A stretch of 44,555 nt of DNA from Dechloromonas denitrificans (GTDB taxonomy: Bacteria; Pseudomonadota; Gammaproteobacteria; Burkholderiales; Rhodocyclaceae), in the NCBI RefSeq assembly GCF_001551835.1, contig NZ_LODL01000019.1, positions 193,294 through 237,848 of the forward strand. Reading direction: 5' to 3'. This document shows, one piece after another, positions 18,020 to 26,167 of this stretch. The stretch's first letter is position 1. Each line of letters starts with the position of its first letter. Below the pieces are notes generated by a model. The model worked only from the letters and a program-made list of their open reading frames with translations. It did not search any database and was not told the DNA's origin. The translations under genes were made by a program, and so were the position numbers.

Positions 18020-18729
18020 CAGACGGCGCGACGAACCATCATGTCCTTGATCTTGCCGATGGCCTTGGTCGGGTTCAAACCCTTCGGACATACGTCAACA
18101 CAATTCATGATGGTGTGGCAACGGAACAGGCGATACGGGTCTTCGAGATTATCAAGACGCTCGTTGGTCGCTTGATCGCGCGTATCGGCGATGAAACGGT
18201 AAGCAGCCAGCAGACCGGCCGGACCAACGAACTTGTCCGGGTTCCACCAGAACGACGGGCAAGAGGTCGAGCAGCAGGCGCACAGAATGCACTCGTAGAG
18301 ACCGTTCAGTTCCTCTCGGTCCTCCGGCGATTGCAGACGCTCGCGTTCCGGAGCCGGATCGTTGTTGATCAGGTAGGGCTTGATCGAGTGGTACTGCTTG
18401 AAGAACTGGGTCATATCGACGATCAGGTCGCGAATGACCGGCAGACCAGGCAGCGGACGCAGCACGATCGGCTGCTTCAAGCTATCGATATCGGTCAGGC
18501 AGGCCAGACCGTTCTTGCCGTTGATGTTCATGGCATCAGAGCCACAAACACCTTCGCGGCAAGAGCGACGGTAGGAAATCGCGTCGTCCTTGGCCTTCAG
18601 TTTGGTCAGCGCGTCCAGCAACTTGCGGTCAGTCGGTTCGAGTTCGACCGAGATGTCCTGCATGTAAGGCGCGTCATCCTTGTCCGGATCGTAGCGATAG
18701 ATACTGAATTGAACCATGCGTTTGCTCAT
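18019..18729 (-). CDS. sdhB: Succinate dehydrogenase iron-sulfur subunit
   Basis: A 236-residue protein. The ATG at 18729 has GGAG six bases upstream; an in-frame TTG at 18741 is part of that ribosome site and is rejected. The [2Fe-2S] cluster region is CREGVCGSD (C57, C62, D65) with C77 in GKNGLAC. The [4Fe-4S] motif is CILCACCSTSCP. The [3Fe-4S] part is CHTIMNCVDVCPKGLNP. It passes electrons from SdhA to the quinone site in SdhC/D on the inner membrane. It follows sdhA by 12 bases and overlaps sdhE by one. Confidence 0.98.
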   Translation of the reverse strand: MSKRMVQFSIYRYDPDKDDAPYMQDISVELEPTDRKLLDALTKLKAKDDAISYRRSCREGVCGSDAMNINGKNGLACLTDIDSLKQPIVLRPLPGLPVIRDLIVDMTQFFKQYHSIKPYLINNDPAPERERLQSPEDREELNGLYECILCACCSTSCPSFWWNPDKFVGPAGLLAAYRFIADTRDQATNERLDNLEDPYRLFRCHTIMNCVDVCPKGLNPTKAIGKIKDMMVRRAV

Positions 18730-18741
18730 TCTGGACTCCAA

Positions 18742-20526
18742 TTAGTACGAGCGCGTCTTGAGGGCTACGGCCTCGACGGTCAAGGGTTGCATGTTGACCG
18801 GCTTGTAGTTGATCGAGTTATCAACCGGTGAGAACAGCGTGTGCTTCAGCCATTCCTTGTCGTTGCGACCATTCGGAAACTCTGCGCTATCCGGGGCATC
18901 GTCGCGAACGTGAGCACCACGGGATTCCTTGCGGGCCTCGGCAGAAATCATCGTCGCTTTGGCAACCTCGATCAGGTTTTCCATCTCGAGGGCTTCGGTC
19001 CGGGCCGTGTTCCAAGCCTGCGACTTGTCTTTGATTTCGAGCTGGCGAGCAGCCTTTTCGACTTCGAGGATCTTCTCGACGCCCTGCTTCAGCATGTCGC
19101 CAAAACGGAAGACGCCAGCGTGGTCCTGCATCGTGCGCTGCATAGCCAGACGGGTTTCGTGCACGTTGGCACCACCCTTACGGTTGTCCAGTGCCGAAAT
19201 ACGGGCCAGGGTCTTGTCGGCAACATCCTTCGGCAGTTCGCGGTGAGCGCGACCAGCCTTGAGATCTTCAACCGCGGAATCACCGGCCGACTTGCCGAAG
19301 ACCAGCAGGTCGAGCAGCGAGTTGGTACCGAGGCGGTTGGCGCCGTGCACCGAGGCGCAGGCGCACTCGCCACCGGCGTAGAAACCGGGAACGACGCTGT
19401 TCATGTCGCCATCCTTGGGCATCACGACACGGCCGGAGTAATGGGTCGGGATACCGCCCATCTGGTAGTGACAGGTCGGCACTACCGGCAACGGCTCCTT
19501 CAGGCAATCGACACCGGCGAACTGCAGACCGATTTCATGAATACCGGGCAGGCGCTTCATGATAGTGGCCGGATCGAGGTGGGTGATGTCGAGCAGGACG
19601 TAGTCCTTGTTGACGCCACAGCCGCGACCTTCCTTGATTTCGGTGGCCATGGCGCGGGACACCACGTCGCGCGACGCCAAATCCTTGGCGTTCGGCGCGT
19701 AACGCTCCATGAAGCGTTCCTTGCTGCTGTTACGCAGGATACCACCTTCGCCGCGCACGCCTTCGGTAATCAGCACACCGGCACCGGCGACGCCGGTCGG
19801 GTGGAACTGCCAGAATTCCATGTCTTCGAGCGGGATGCCGGCGCGGGCCGCCATACCCAGGCCATCACCGGTATTGATGAAGGCATTGGTCGACGAGTAG
19901 AAGATACGGCCGGCACCGCCGGTTGCGAAAATGGTGGCGCGAGCGTGAAAGATCACGACTTGGCCGGTTTCCATTTCCATGGCGGTAACGCCGAGGACGT
20001 GACCCTCTTCGTCACGGATCAGATCCAGCGCCATCCATTCAACGAAGAACTGGGTATTGGCCTTGACGTTGCGCTGGTACATCGCATGCAGCATGGCGTG
20101 ACCGGTACGGTCAGCCGCTGCACAGGAACGACGCACCGGCTTTTCGCCGAAGTTCGACATGTGACCACCGAACGGACGCTGATAGATTTTTCCGTCGTCG
20201 GTACGGTCGAACGGCATGCCGTAGTGCTCAAGCTCGACAACCACTTCATTGGCTTTCTTGCACATGAACTCGATAGCATCCTGGTCGCCGAGCCAGTCGG
20301 AACCCTTGACGGTATCGTACATGTGCCACGTCCAGTGATCTTCCTCGGAGTTACCCAACGAGGCAGCCACACCACCCTGCGCCGCAACCGTGTGCGAGCG
20401 GGTCGGAAAAACCTTGGAAAGCACGGCGGTCTTCAGACCGGCTTCGGACAATTGGATTGCGGAACGCAGACCGGCGCCACCGGCACCGACGATGACCGCA
20501 TCAAACTTCAGAACAGGAATACTCAC
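18742..20526 (-). CDS. sdhA: Succinate dehydrogenase flavoprotein subunit
   Basis: A 594-residue protein. The start is the GTG at 20526 (first residues MSIPVLKFDAVIVGAGGAG), with GGAGG eight bases upstream, two bases after the sdhD stop. The earlier in-frame start at 20559 lies inside sdhD. The FAD fold VIVGAGGAGL is at 11-20, covalent FAD attaches at H45 (FPTRSHTVAAQGG), and substrate-binding motifs include QFHPTG, RGEGG, TCHYQMGG and ANRLGTNSLLDLLVFG. It oxidises succinate to fumarate. Flavinylation should need the sdhE product encoded downstream. Confidence 0.98.
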   Translation of the reverse strand: MSIPVLKFDAVIVGAGGAGLRSAIQLSEAGLKTAVLSKVFPTRSHTVAAQGGVAASLGNSEEDHWTWHMYDTVKGSDWLGDQDAIEFMCKKANEVVVELEHYGMPFDRTDDGKIYQRPFGGHMSNFGEKPVRRSCAAADRTGHAMLHAMYQRNVKANTQFFVEWMALDLIRDEEGHVLGVTAMEMETGQVVIFHARATIFATGGAGRIFYSSTNAFINTGDGLGMAARAGIPLEDMEFWQFHPTGVAGAGVLITEGVRGEGGILRNSSKERFMERYAPNAKDLASRDVVSRAMATEIKEGRGCGVNKDYVLLDITHLDPATIMKRLPGIHEIGLQFAGVDCLKEPLPVVPTCHYQMGGIPTHYSGRVVMPKDGDMNSVVPGFYAGGECACASVHGANRLGTNSLLDLLVFGKSAGDSAVEDLKAGRAHRELPKDVADKTLARISALDNRKGGANVHETRLAMQRTMQDHAGVFRFGDMLKQGVEKILEVEKAARQLEIKDKSQAWNTARTEALEMENLIEVAKATMISAEARKESRGAHVRDDAPDSAEFPNGRNDKEWLKHTLFSPVDNSINYKPVNMQPLTVEAVALKTRSY

Positions 20527-20528
20527 GC

Positions 20529-20876
20529 TTACAGCCTCCAGAGAATCGCAGCAGTCCACGCGGTGTAACCCACCAGCGCGGCAATGGTCAGCACATGCAA
20601 GCTCAGGCGCAGGCCCGTCGGCTTGACGTAGTCCATCCAGATGTCACGCACGCCGATCCAGGCGTGGTAAAAAAGGCTGACGAAGAAAAGGAAGGTCATG
20701 AACTTGATGAAGCCGTTGGCAAAAACCCCCTGCCAAGCCTCAAACGATGACGGACGAACGACCAGCAAAACTGCCGCAATCAGGACCGAATAGACCGCCA
20801 TGATCACAGCCGTAGCGCGCTGAGCAATCCAGTCCTTGAGGCCGTAATGGGCACCAACAACGATACGATTGATCAC
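20529..20876 (-). CDS. sdhD: Succinate dehydrogenase membrane anchor SdhD
   Basis: A 115-residue protein with three membrane helices (about 21-40, 56-78, 91-111). Haem b ligand H71 and quinone-site residues D82 and Y83 (YHAWIGVRDIWMDYV) fall at the same numbers as in E. coli SdhD. The start is a GTG whose GTGA overlaps the sdhC stop, so it is coupled. Confidence 0.96.
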   Translation of the reverse strand: MINRIVVGAHYGLKDWIAQRATAVIMAVYSVLIAAVLLVVRPSSFEAWQGVFANGFIKFMTFLFFVSLFYHAWIGVRDIWMDYVKPTGLRLSLHVLTIAALVGYTAWTAAILWRL

Positions 20877-21259
20877 AGCAGAGCCCCCCAGAGGACCAGG
20901 GTCAGCGGAATACTGACCGCGAACACAACGCCCGCCGACTTGCGAGCAGCCTCTTTTTCGATACCAACATGCACATCCAGCAGCAGGAAGCGAATACCGG
21001 CACAGAAGTGATGAACAAAGGCCCAGAGCAGACCTGCCAGAACAACTTTTACAGGCAGCATCGCCGTTACCGCCTTGAAGGCAGCGAAGCTTTCCGCCGA
21101 AGCCAGGCTAGCCCCGAAGAGCCAAAGCATAAGCGGGAAACAAAGGAACAAACCCACACCGCTGACGCGATGAAGAATTGAAACCTTGCCCGGCAAAGGC
21201 AACCTGATAGTGGTCAAGTCCAAGTTTTTTGGACGTTTCTTGATGGTCATTTCTGCCAT
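20873..21259 (-). CDS. sdhC: Succinate dehydrogenase cytochrome b556 subunit SdhC
   Basis: A 128-residue protein with three membrane helices. SILHRVSG (27-34) holds the quinone-site Ser27 and Arg31, and H83/H84 in VHHFCAGIRFLLLDVH supplies the haem ligand. I choose the ATG at 21259, with GAGGG nine bases upstream; the ATG at 21268 touches the ribosome site. It is the first gene of sdhCDABE-gltA, with a TATAAT box upstream. Confidence 0.95.
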   Translation of the reverse strand: MAEMTIKKRPKNLDLTTIRLPLPGKVSILHRVSGVGLFLCFPLMLWLFGASLASAESFAAFKAVTAMLPVKVVLAGLLWAFVHHFCAGIRFLLLDVHVGIEKEAARKSAGVVFAVSIPLTLVLWGALL

Positions 21260-21321
21260 GAACGTCATCCCTCGCGTAAAGTTGCGGTTATCCGCTTGTA
21301 CGTGGTTTGAAAAGAACCGTA

Positions 21322-21327
21322 ATTATA
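21322..21327 (-). promoter_or_regulatory. -10 box of the sdhC promoter
   Basis: A perfect TATAAT on the minus strand, 62 bases before the sdhC start codon, in an AT-rich stretch of the 134-base gap after gntR. No good -35 hexamer lies at 16-18 bases, so the promoter may need an activator. I see no copy of the GntR palindrome here. Confidence 0.6.
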
Positions 21328-21393
21328 CATTCAAAATCGCCCAGAACACGCCAAAACACGTGCTTTCCGGCCAATATCGAAGAACTTTTTCTC

Positions 21394-22146
21394 TCACCCC
21401 AAATCGTTCCGGTAATAATGCTGACGCGTGCAATAAAGACCGCGCCGCCACTCAACCGGCTTGTTGCCATAGGTGTAGGCCGTCCGCTCAACCAGCAACA
21501 GCGGAGAGCCCTCGGGCACGCCGAGCAGACCTGCACTGTAGGGGTCGGCTGCCACTGCACGCAAATGCTCTTCGGCATTGATCATGCGCACCCCAAAATC
21601 ACTCTCGAACAAGCTGTAAAGCGAACGCTCGCCGCCCCGCAGCTTCTCAAGCGACAAACCGGCAAACAGATCGGCAACCAGATAAATCTGATCAAAAACA
21701 ACCGGCTCCCCGTTGAAACGCAGCAGGCGCTCGACACAGAGCACCCGATCACCAACCTGCAAACCGAGCACCGAAGCCACCTCGGGTGTTGCCGACTGCA
21801 ACTCACAGGAAAACGGATCACTGACCGTATGCGTCACCGTCCCGTCGTCGGAAACCAGGCGGAGAAAGCGGTAAAAGGAGCGCGGGTCGTCATGGGTAGC
21901 AACAAAAGTTCCCTTGCCCTGGCGACGAACCAGCAGGTTTTCCGCCGCCATCTCATCGATCGCCTTGCGCACGGTCCCCTGACTGACACTGAAACGGGTC
22001 GCCAACTCCCCTTCACTGGGAATCGCATCGCCCGGACCCCATTCACCAACCTCAAGGCTGCGGATCAAAAAATCCTTGATCTGCCGATAGAGCGGACTAA
22101 AGGTGGGCGAAGGCATGCGGGCAGGACGGGAAGCGTCACGAGTCAT
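21394..22146 (-). CDS. GntR-family (HutC/UTRA type) transcription regulator, probable TCA-cycle regulator
   Basis: A 250-residue protein from the ATG at 22146; an in-frame GTG at 22173 would add nine residues and neither has a strong ribosome site. The winged helix is at about residues 15-80 (SPLYRQIKDFLIRSL, PSEGELATRFSVSQGTVRKAI, RRQGKGTFV). The UTRA effector domain runs from about 100 to 245 (LCVERLLRFNGEPVVFDQIYL, ERTAYTYGNKPVEWRRG). It lies between sdhC and divergent mdh, with a perfect palindrome over its own promoter region. Control of mdh and itself is likely. The effector (perhaps a C4/C6 acid or an acyl-CoA) is unknown. Confidence 0.88.
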   Translation of the reverse strand: MTRDASRPARMPSPTFSPLYRQIKDFLIRSLEVGEWGPGDAIPSEGELATRFSVSQGTVRKAIDEMAAENLLVRRQGKGTFVATHDDPRSFYRFLRLVSDDGTVTHTVSDPFSCELQSATPEVASVLGLQVGDRVLCVERLLRFNGEPVVFDQIYLVADLFAGLSLEKLRGGERSLYSLFESDFGVRMINAEEHLRAVAADPYSAGLLGVPEGSPLLLVERTAYTYGNKPVEWRRGLYCTRQHYYRNDLG

Positions 22147-22190
22147 GGTGCAAATTTCAGCACATTTCCACACAGGCGTCCACGAAAAGT

Positions 22191-22206
22191 TGTCTTATAT
22201 AAGACA
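22191..22206. promoter_or_regulatory. Perfect 16-bp palindrome, probable GntR operator
   Basis: TGTCTTATATAAGACA is fully self-complementary. It ends 9 bases before the -35 box of the mdh promoter and contains a TATAAG that could be the -10 box of the gntR gene on the other strand (CTGTCA 17 bases upstream). The position fits autorepression plus control of mdh. Binding is inferred. Confidence 0.75.
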
Positions 22207-22215
22207 GATGATGAA

Positions 22216-22244
22216 TTGACAGCCCCGCCCCGAACTTCTAACAT
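22216..22244 (+). promoter_or_regulatory. Sigma-70 promoter of mdh
   Basis: TTGACA at 22216-22221 and TAACAT at 22239-22244 with a 17-base spacer. Transcription would start near 22251, leaving a leader of about 95 bases before the mdh ATG. Confidence 0.8.
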
Positions 22245-22345
22245 CGTCATCCTCTCGAGCCTGCTGACTGCAAGGTAAGAACAAAGGCCGGTCTCCGAGC
22301 AGATTCAAATAATCTCAATCACGCTGTTTCATACAGGAGCGACAT

Positions 22346-23332
22346 ATGTCCAAAGCCCCCATGCGCGTTGCCGTAACCGGTGCCGCCGGCCAAATCGGTT
22401 ATAGCCTGCTGTTCCGCATCGCCTCCGGCGAAATGCTCGGCAAAGACCAGCCGGTCATCCTTCAGTTGCTCGACCTGCCGCAAGCTCAGCAAGCCGTGAA
22501 GGGTGTGATGATGGAGCTCGACGACTGCGCGTTCCCGCTGCTCGCCGGCATGGTTGCGACCGATGACCCGAACGTTGCATTCAAGGATGCCGACGTCTGT
22601 CTGCTGGTTGGCGCCCGTCCGCGCACCAAGGGTATGGAACGTGCCGACCTGCTGACCGCCAATGGCGCCATCTTCACCGTTCAGGGCAAGGCCATTGCCG
22701 AGAACGCCAAGGAAGACGTCAAGGTTCTGGTCGTTGGCAACCCCTGCAACACCAATGCCTACATCGCCGCCGCCGCCGCCAAGAAGGTCGGCCGCACCAA
22801 CCCGAACAACTATCACGGTATGCTGCGCCTCGACCACAACCGCGCCCTGTCGCAACTGGCCGAGAAGACTGGCCGCAGCGTTTCTTCCTTCAAGAAGCTG
22901 GTTGTCTGGGGTAACCACTCGCCGACGATGTATGCCGATTACCGCAACTGCGAGTCGAACGGCGACAACGTCAAGGCCCTGATCAACGATCACGCCTGGA
23001 ACAACGACGTCTTCCTGCCGACCGTCGGCAAGCGCGGCGCCGCCATCATCGAAGCGCGCGGCCTGTCTTCCGCTGCTTCCGCCGCCAACGCTGCCATCGA
23101 CCACGTGCGCGACTGGGTCCTCGGCTCCAGCGACTGGGTCACGATGGGCGTTCCGTCCGATGGTTCCTACGGCATTCCGGCCGGCATCGTTTACGGCTTC
23201 CCGTGCGAATGCAAGGGCGGCTCTTTCAAGATCATCCAGGGCCTGGAAATCGACGAATACAGCCGTGAAAAGATGAACTTCACGCTCAAGGAACTGACCG
23301 ACGAAGCCGAAGCCGTCAAGGACATGCTGTAA
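22346..23332 (+). CDS. mdh: Malate dehydrogenase (NAD-dependent)
   Basis: A 328-residue enzyme of the cytosolic/LDH-like clade common in betaproteobacteria. The NAD site is [17 protein letters not shown] (10-26). The substrate loop is [11 protein letters not shown] with R91. The catalytic dyad is D163 (LRLDHNRA) and H191 ([13 protein letters not shown]). It oxidises malate to oxaloacetate for citrate synthase encoded in the opposite arm of the cluster. AGGAG lies six bases before the ATG. It is divergent from gntR, driven by a good sigma-70 promoter and closed by a terminator. Confidence 0.98.
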   Translation: MSKAPMRVAVTGAAGQIGYSLLFRIASGEMLGKDQPVILQLLDLPQAQQAVKGVMMELDDCAFPLLAGMVATDDPNVAFKDADVCLLVGARPRTKGMERADLLTANGAIFTVQGKAIAENAKEDVKVLVVGNPCNTNAYIAAAAAKKVGRTNPNNYHGMLRLDHNRALSQLAEKTGRSVSSFKKLVVWGNHSPTMYADYRNCESNGDNVKALINDHAWNNDVFLPTVGKRGAAIIEARGLSSAASAANAAIDHVRDWVLGSSDWVTMGVPSDGSYGIPAGIVYGFPCECKGGSFKIIQGLEIDEYSREKMNFTLKELTDEAEAVKDML

Positions 23333-23357
23333 TCCAGCATTTCTCTTAGCTGCACTG

Positions 23358-23390
23358 AAAGGCCGCGGTAAAATGCCGCGGCCTTTTTCT
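23358..23390 (+). terminator. Rho-independent terminator after mdh
   Basis: Stem GGCCGCGG (23361-23368) and CCGCGGCC (23376-23383), loop of seven, flanked by AAA and T5. It lies only 20 bases before the next gene, so the downstream CitE-like gene depends on read-through or on a promoter I cannot see. Confidence 0.9.
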
Positions 23391-23409
23391 TTTGTGACGA
23401 TCGAAAATC

Positions 23410-24393
23410 ATGCGCCATCCCACTGCGGTTCTTTTTGCCGGCGAAAAGCCCTTTCCCGTTCTTCCTGCGGTCGACCACTATGCCGGCTCGGAAAAGCTGA
23501 TCCGCAAAGCGCTCCAGTTGCAGAAGGAACTCGGCCCTATCTTCGACATCACCTGTGACTGCGAGGACGGTGCGCACGCCGGTGCGGAACGTGAACATGC
23601 CGAAATGGCCGCCCGGCTGGTCATGAGCGAAGACAACCTGTTCAATCGGGTTGGTGCCCGCGTCCATGACGTGACCCATGCCCATTGGCGGCAAGACATG
23701 GAAATCCTGGTCGGCATCGCCGGCAATCGCCTGCCCTTCATCACGCTGCCCAAGCCGTGCAGTGCCGGCGATGTCAGGGTCCAGATCGAAGCCCTGCGTG
23801 AAATTGAGCTCAAATTGAACGTTGACCGCCGGATTCCGGTACACGTGCTGATCGAAACCCACGGCGCGCTCCGCGAGGTTTGGGAAATCGCCGCCCTGCC
23901 TGGTGTCGAGAGCCTGGATTTCGGCCTAATGGACTTCGTTTCCGGTCACCATGGTGCAATCCCCGGCAGCGCGATGAAAAGCCCCGGCCAGTTCGACCAC
24001 CCTCTGGTCGCCCGCGCCAAATGCGAGATCAGCGCCGCCGCGCTGGCCAACGGCGTCATTCCATCGCATAACGTGACGACCGAACTCAAGGATCTCGAAT
24101 ACATCGGCAACGATGCCCGCCGCGCCCGCCGCGAATTCGGCTATCTGCGCATGTGGAGCATTCACCCCAACCAGATCCTCCCCATCGTCGAAGCCATGCG
24201 CCCCGATTTCTCGGAGGTCCAGGCCGCCAGCGAGATCCTGATCGCTGCCCAGGACACCGACTGGGGCCCGATCCAGCACGAAGGCAAGCTGCACGACCGC
24301 GCCTCCTATCGCTACTACTGGGAGTTGCTGGAGCGTGCCCACGTGACCGGGATGGCACTGCCTGGCGAGGCCAAGAGCCGTTTCTTTGGCTGA
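23410..24393 (+). CDS. HpcH/HpaI-CitE family lyase (CoA-ester or 2-keto acid lyase)
   Basis: A 327-residue (beta/alpha)8-barrel protein of the citrate-lyase-beta / malyl-CoA-lyase superfamily. FDITCDCEDGAHAG (metal-site acid), VGARVHDVTHAHW, VLIETHGALREVWEIAAL (E of the metal site), LDFGLMDFVSGHHGAI and MWSIHPNQI are recognisable. The IHP-Q motif near the end is typical of CitE-like enzymes. There is no CitD or CitF partner nearby, so it is not part of citrate lyase. A malyl-, citramalyl- or beta-methylmalyl-CoA lyase/thioesterase is possible. The start has a poor ribosome site. It follows mdh and overlaps truC by 8 bases. Confidence 0.85.
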   Translation: MRHPTAVLFAGEKPFPVLPAVDHYAGSEKLIRKALQLQKELGPIFDITCDCEDGAHAGAEREHAEMAARLVMSEDNLFNRVGARVHDVTHAHWRQDMEILVGIAGNRLPFITLPKPCSAGDVRVQIEALREIELKLNVDRRIPVHVLIETHGALREVWEIAALPGVESLDFGLMDFVSGHHGAIPGSAMKSPGQFDHPLVARAKCEISAAALANGVIPSHNVTTELKDLEYIGNDARRARREFGYLRMWSIHPNQILPIVEAMRPDFSEVQAASEILIAAQDTDWGPIQHEGKLHDRASYRYYWELLERAHVTGMALPGEAKSRFFG

Positions 24394-25120
24394 GCAACTG
24401 ACGATACTGTTTCGCGACGCGCATATCGTCGTCATCGACAAGCCACCCGGCCTGCTCGTCCATCGCTCGGAAATCGATCGTCACGAAACACGCTTTGCCA
24501 TCCAGATTCTGCGCGACCAAATTGGCCAGCGCGTCTGGCCAGCCCATCGCCTTGACCGGGGCACCTCGGGCATCCTGCTTTTTGGGCTGTCCAGCGAAAT
24601 AGCCAGTCGGCTGGGCAAGCAATTCGAAGCCGGGACGGTCGCCAAGCGCTATCTCGCCGTCGTGCGCGGCCACCCGCCGGAGAGTGGCAGTATCGACCAC
24701 CCCTTGCGCCGCCAGCGCGACGACTATGAGTTCGCCGGCGATCGCTGCAGCGAAGCCCCGCAAAGCGCCCTCACCCACTATCGCCGACTGGCCGAAGTCG
24801 AACTGCCGGTAGCCGTCGACCGCTACCCGAGCAGTCGTTACGCCTTAGTCGAGCTAAACCCGGTCACCGGCCGCAAGCATCAGTTGCGCCGGCACCTGAA
24901 ACACATCGCCCACCCGATCATCGGCGACGCCACTCACGGCAAAGGGCGGCACAATCGATTTTTTGCCGAACACCTTGATTGTCACCGCCTGCTGCTGGCG
25001 TGCACACAACTGGATTTCCAGCACCCGGAAAGCGGCGCCCCGCTGCAAATAAAAGCGCCAGTGTCCGGCGAATTCGCCGCCACACTGGCGCGCTTGGGCT
25101 GGCAAGCTCCCGCTCAGTAA
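24386..25120 (+). CDS. truC: tRNA pseudouridine(65) synthase TruC
   Basis: A 244-residue RluA-family enzyme. Catalytic D57 lies in AHRLDRGTSG. VNP-TGRKHQLRRHLKHIAHPIIGD (in LVELNPVTGRKHQLRR) and VHRSEIDR match E. coli TruC closely as I recall it, including the QKRY-like AKRYLAVVRG. It isomerises U65 in tRNA. The start is a TTG at 24386 inside the end of the preceding gene; no ATG fits. Its last 7 bases overlap the convergent CBS gene. Confidence 0.92.
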   Translation: MAEQLTILFRDAHIVVIDKPPGLLVHRSEIDRHETRFAIQILRDQIGQRVWPAHRLDRGTSGILLFGLSSEIASRLGKQFEAGTVAKRYLAVVRGHPPESGSIDHPLRRQRDDYEFAGDRCSEAPQSALTHYRRLAEVELPVAVDRYPSSRYALVELNPVTGRKHQLRRHLKHIAHPIIGDATHGKGRHNRFFAEHLDCHRLLLACTQLDFQHPESGAPLQIKAPVSGEFAATLARLGWQAPAQ

Positions 25121-25554
25121 CCGATCGAGCCCTCGAGTTCTTCGAGGCGCCGCATATCACGCTCCAGATCGACCATGTCCTGGCCCAGGGCATCGCGTGC
25201 CGAGACCATGCCGACCGGCCCGCCATCATCGTCAACCACCGGCACATGCCGGAAACCGCCTTCGGCCATCATGTGCAGCGCATAGGCCAGCGGTTTGTCG
25301 GCGCGGATCGTTTGCGGTTCGCGCACCATGACCTGATGCAGTTTTGTCGTATCGGGATCCAGGCTGGCGGCAAGAATCTTGTTGAGCGCATCACGCTCGG
25401 TAAAGATACCGGCAATCCGCTGATTTTCAACGACCAGCAGAGCACCGATTTTCTTTTCGGCCATCAGGCGGCACGCTGAGCGGACAGTCATTTCAGGACT
25501 GGCCGTAATCAAGGTGCGGCCGACCAGAATTTCGTTGATCGCGCGTCTTGGCAT
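25114..25554 (-). CDS. Two-CBS-domain protein
   Basis: A 146-residue protein made almost wholly of two CBS repeats: about 10-62 (TASPEMTVRSACRLMAEKK, GALLVVENQRIAGIFTERD) and about 75-128 (TIRADKPLAYALHMMAEGG, RHVPVVDDDGGPVGMVSARD). A short charged helix at the end (DLERDMRRLEELEGSIGY) may mediate pairing. Such proteins sense adenine nucleotides or related ligands and act on a partner; none is evident here. AAGGAG precedes the ATG. Confidence 0.9.
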   Translation of the reverse strand: MPRRAINEILVGRTLITASPEMTVRSACRLMAEKKIGALLVVENQRIAGIFTERDALNKILAASLDPDTTKLHQVMVREPQTIRADKPLAYALHMMAEGGFRHVPVVDDDGGPVGMVSARDALGQDMVDLERDMRRLEELEGSIGY

Positions 25555-25625
25555 ATTTGTCTCCTTTATTGATTTGGTGGTATTCGAATAGTGGCCAAAC
25601 CTGCACCAATATGCAAGCCGCCCGA

Positions 25626-25697
25626 TTACTGCGACCGGATGACGATCACTGCAATCACTACAAAGATAATGACCAGACCAATCAATTCAACGTTCAA
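25626..25697 (-). CDS. Possible 23-residue single-helix membrane peptide
   Basis: Between two genes on the same strand, a short frame from a TTG at 25697 (GGGG seven bases upstream) reads MNVELIGLVIIFVVIAVIVI, then RSQ and stop. It is one continuous hydrophobic helix with an acidic start and a basic end, the profile of a small inner-membrane protein. The start codon is weak and the frame stays open further upstream, so this may be chance. It lies 30 bases after the binding-protein gene, where it could be the last gene of that operon. Confidence 0.35.
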   Translation of the reverse strand: MNVELIGLVIIFVVIAVIVIRSQ

Positions 25698-25726
25698 CGC
25701 CAACCCCAAATTATTCGCAAACCCGC

Positions 25727-26164
25727 TCAGGGCTTGAATTCGTAAACCACCCGAACGCGAGCATCGGCCTTAACAAGATCGACAAAACCGATCCCCCCCG
25801 GATGCGCACTGACCCATTTCATGACCTCATCGGGATTCGCCACACGCGGCGGCGGCTGCATGCGTCCCGAGAAGACCTGGCGCGACCAATAGGCATTGAC
25901 GTCCGACAGATCCTTGCCGACCAATGCGCTATAGAAACGCGCCCGATCCGCGTGGCTATCGACCAGGTCGACCGGTTGCGCATCGACGCCATTGAAAAAC
26001 TGGCGATAGCGCCCGAAGAAGATATTGATGATTTCGTTGCGCGTCATGACTGCGACACCGCTACGCGCGTTGACGACGACGACCAGTTCGGCCAGCGCCT
26101 CATGAGCCGGCAACAGGAGCAGGCAGGCGAAGAAGAACAGGAGGCGAAGTCGTTGGCTGTTCAT
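25727..26164 (-). CDS. Short PstS-like periplasmic binding protein
   Basis: A 145-residue protein with a signal peptide (MNSQRLRLLFFFACLLLLPA, cleavage after ALA near 25). The mature part resembles the first lobe of phosphate-binding proteins: VVVVNARSGVAVMTRNEIINIFFGRY, then a run on YWSRQVFSGRMQPPPRV and HPGGIGFVD. It is about half the length of a full PstS (about 320-340), so it holds a single lobe. It starts four bases after the porin-like gene and is co-transcribed with it. The bound ligand is not predictable; phosphate is only a family-level guess. Confidence 0.78.
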   Translation of the reverse strand: MNSQRLRLLFFFACLLLLPAHEALAELVVVVNARSGVAVMTRNEIINIFFGRYRQFFNGVDAQPVDLVDSHADRARFYSALVGKDLSDVNAYWSRQVFSGRMQPPPRVANPDEVMKWVSAHPGGIGFVDLVKADARVRVVYEFKP

Positions 26165-26167
26165 GGT

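Noticed and set aside
23464..23475. An exact CCTGCGGTCGAC inside the CitE-like gene
   Set aside because: The 21 bases after it match neither the middle nor the tail of the element, and it is in conserved coding sequence; chance match.
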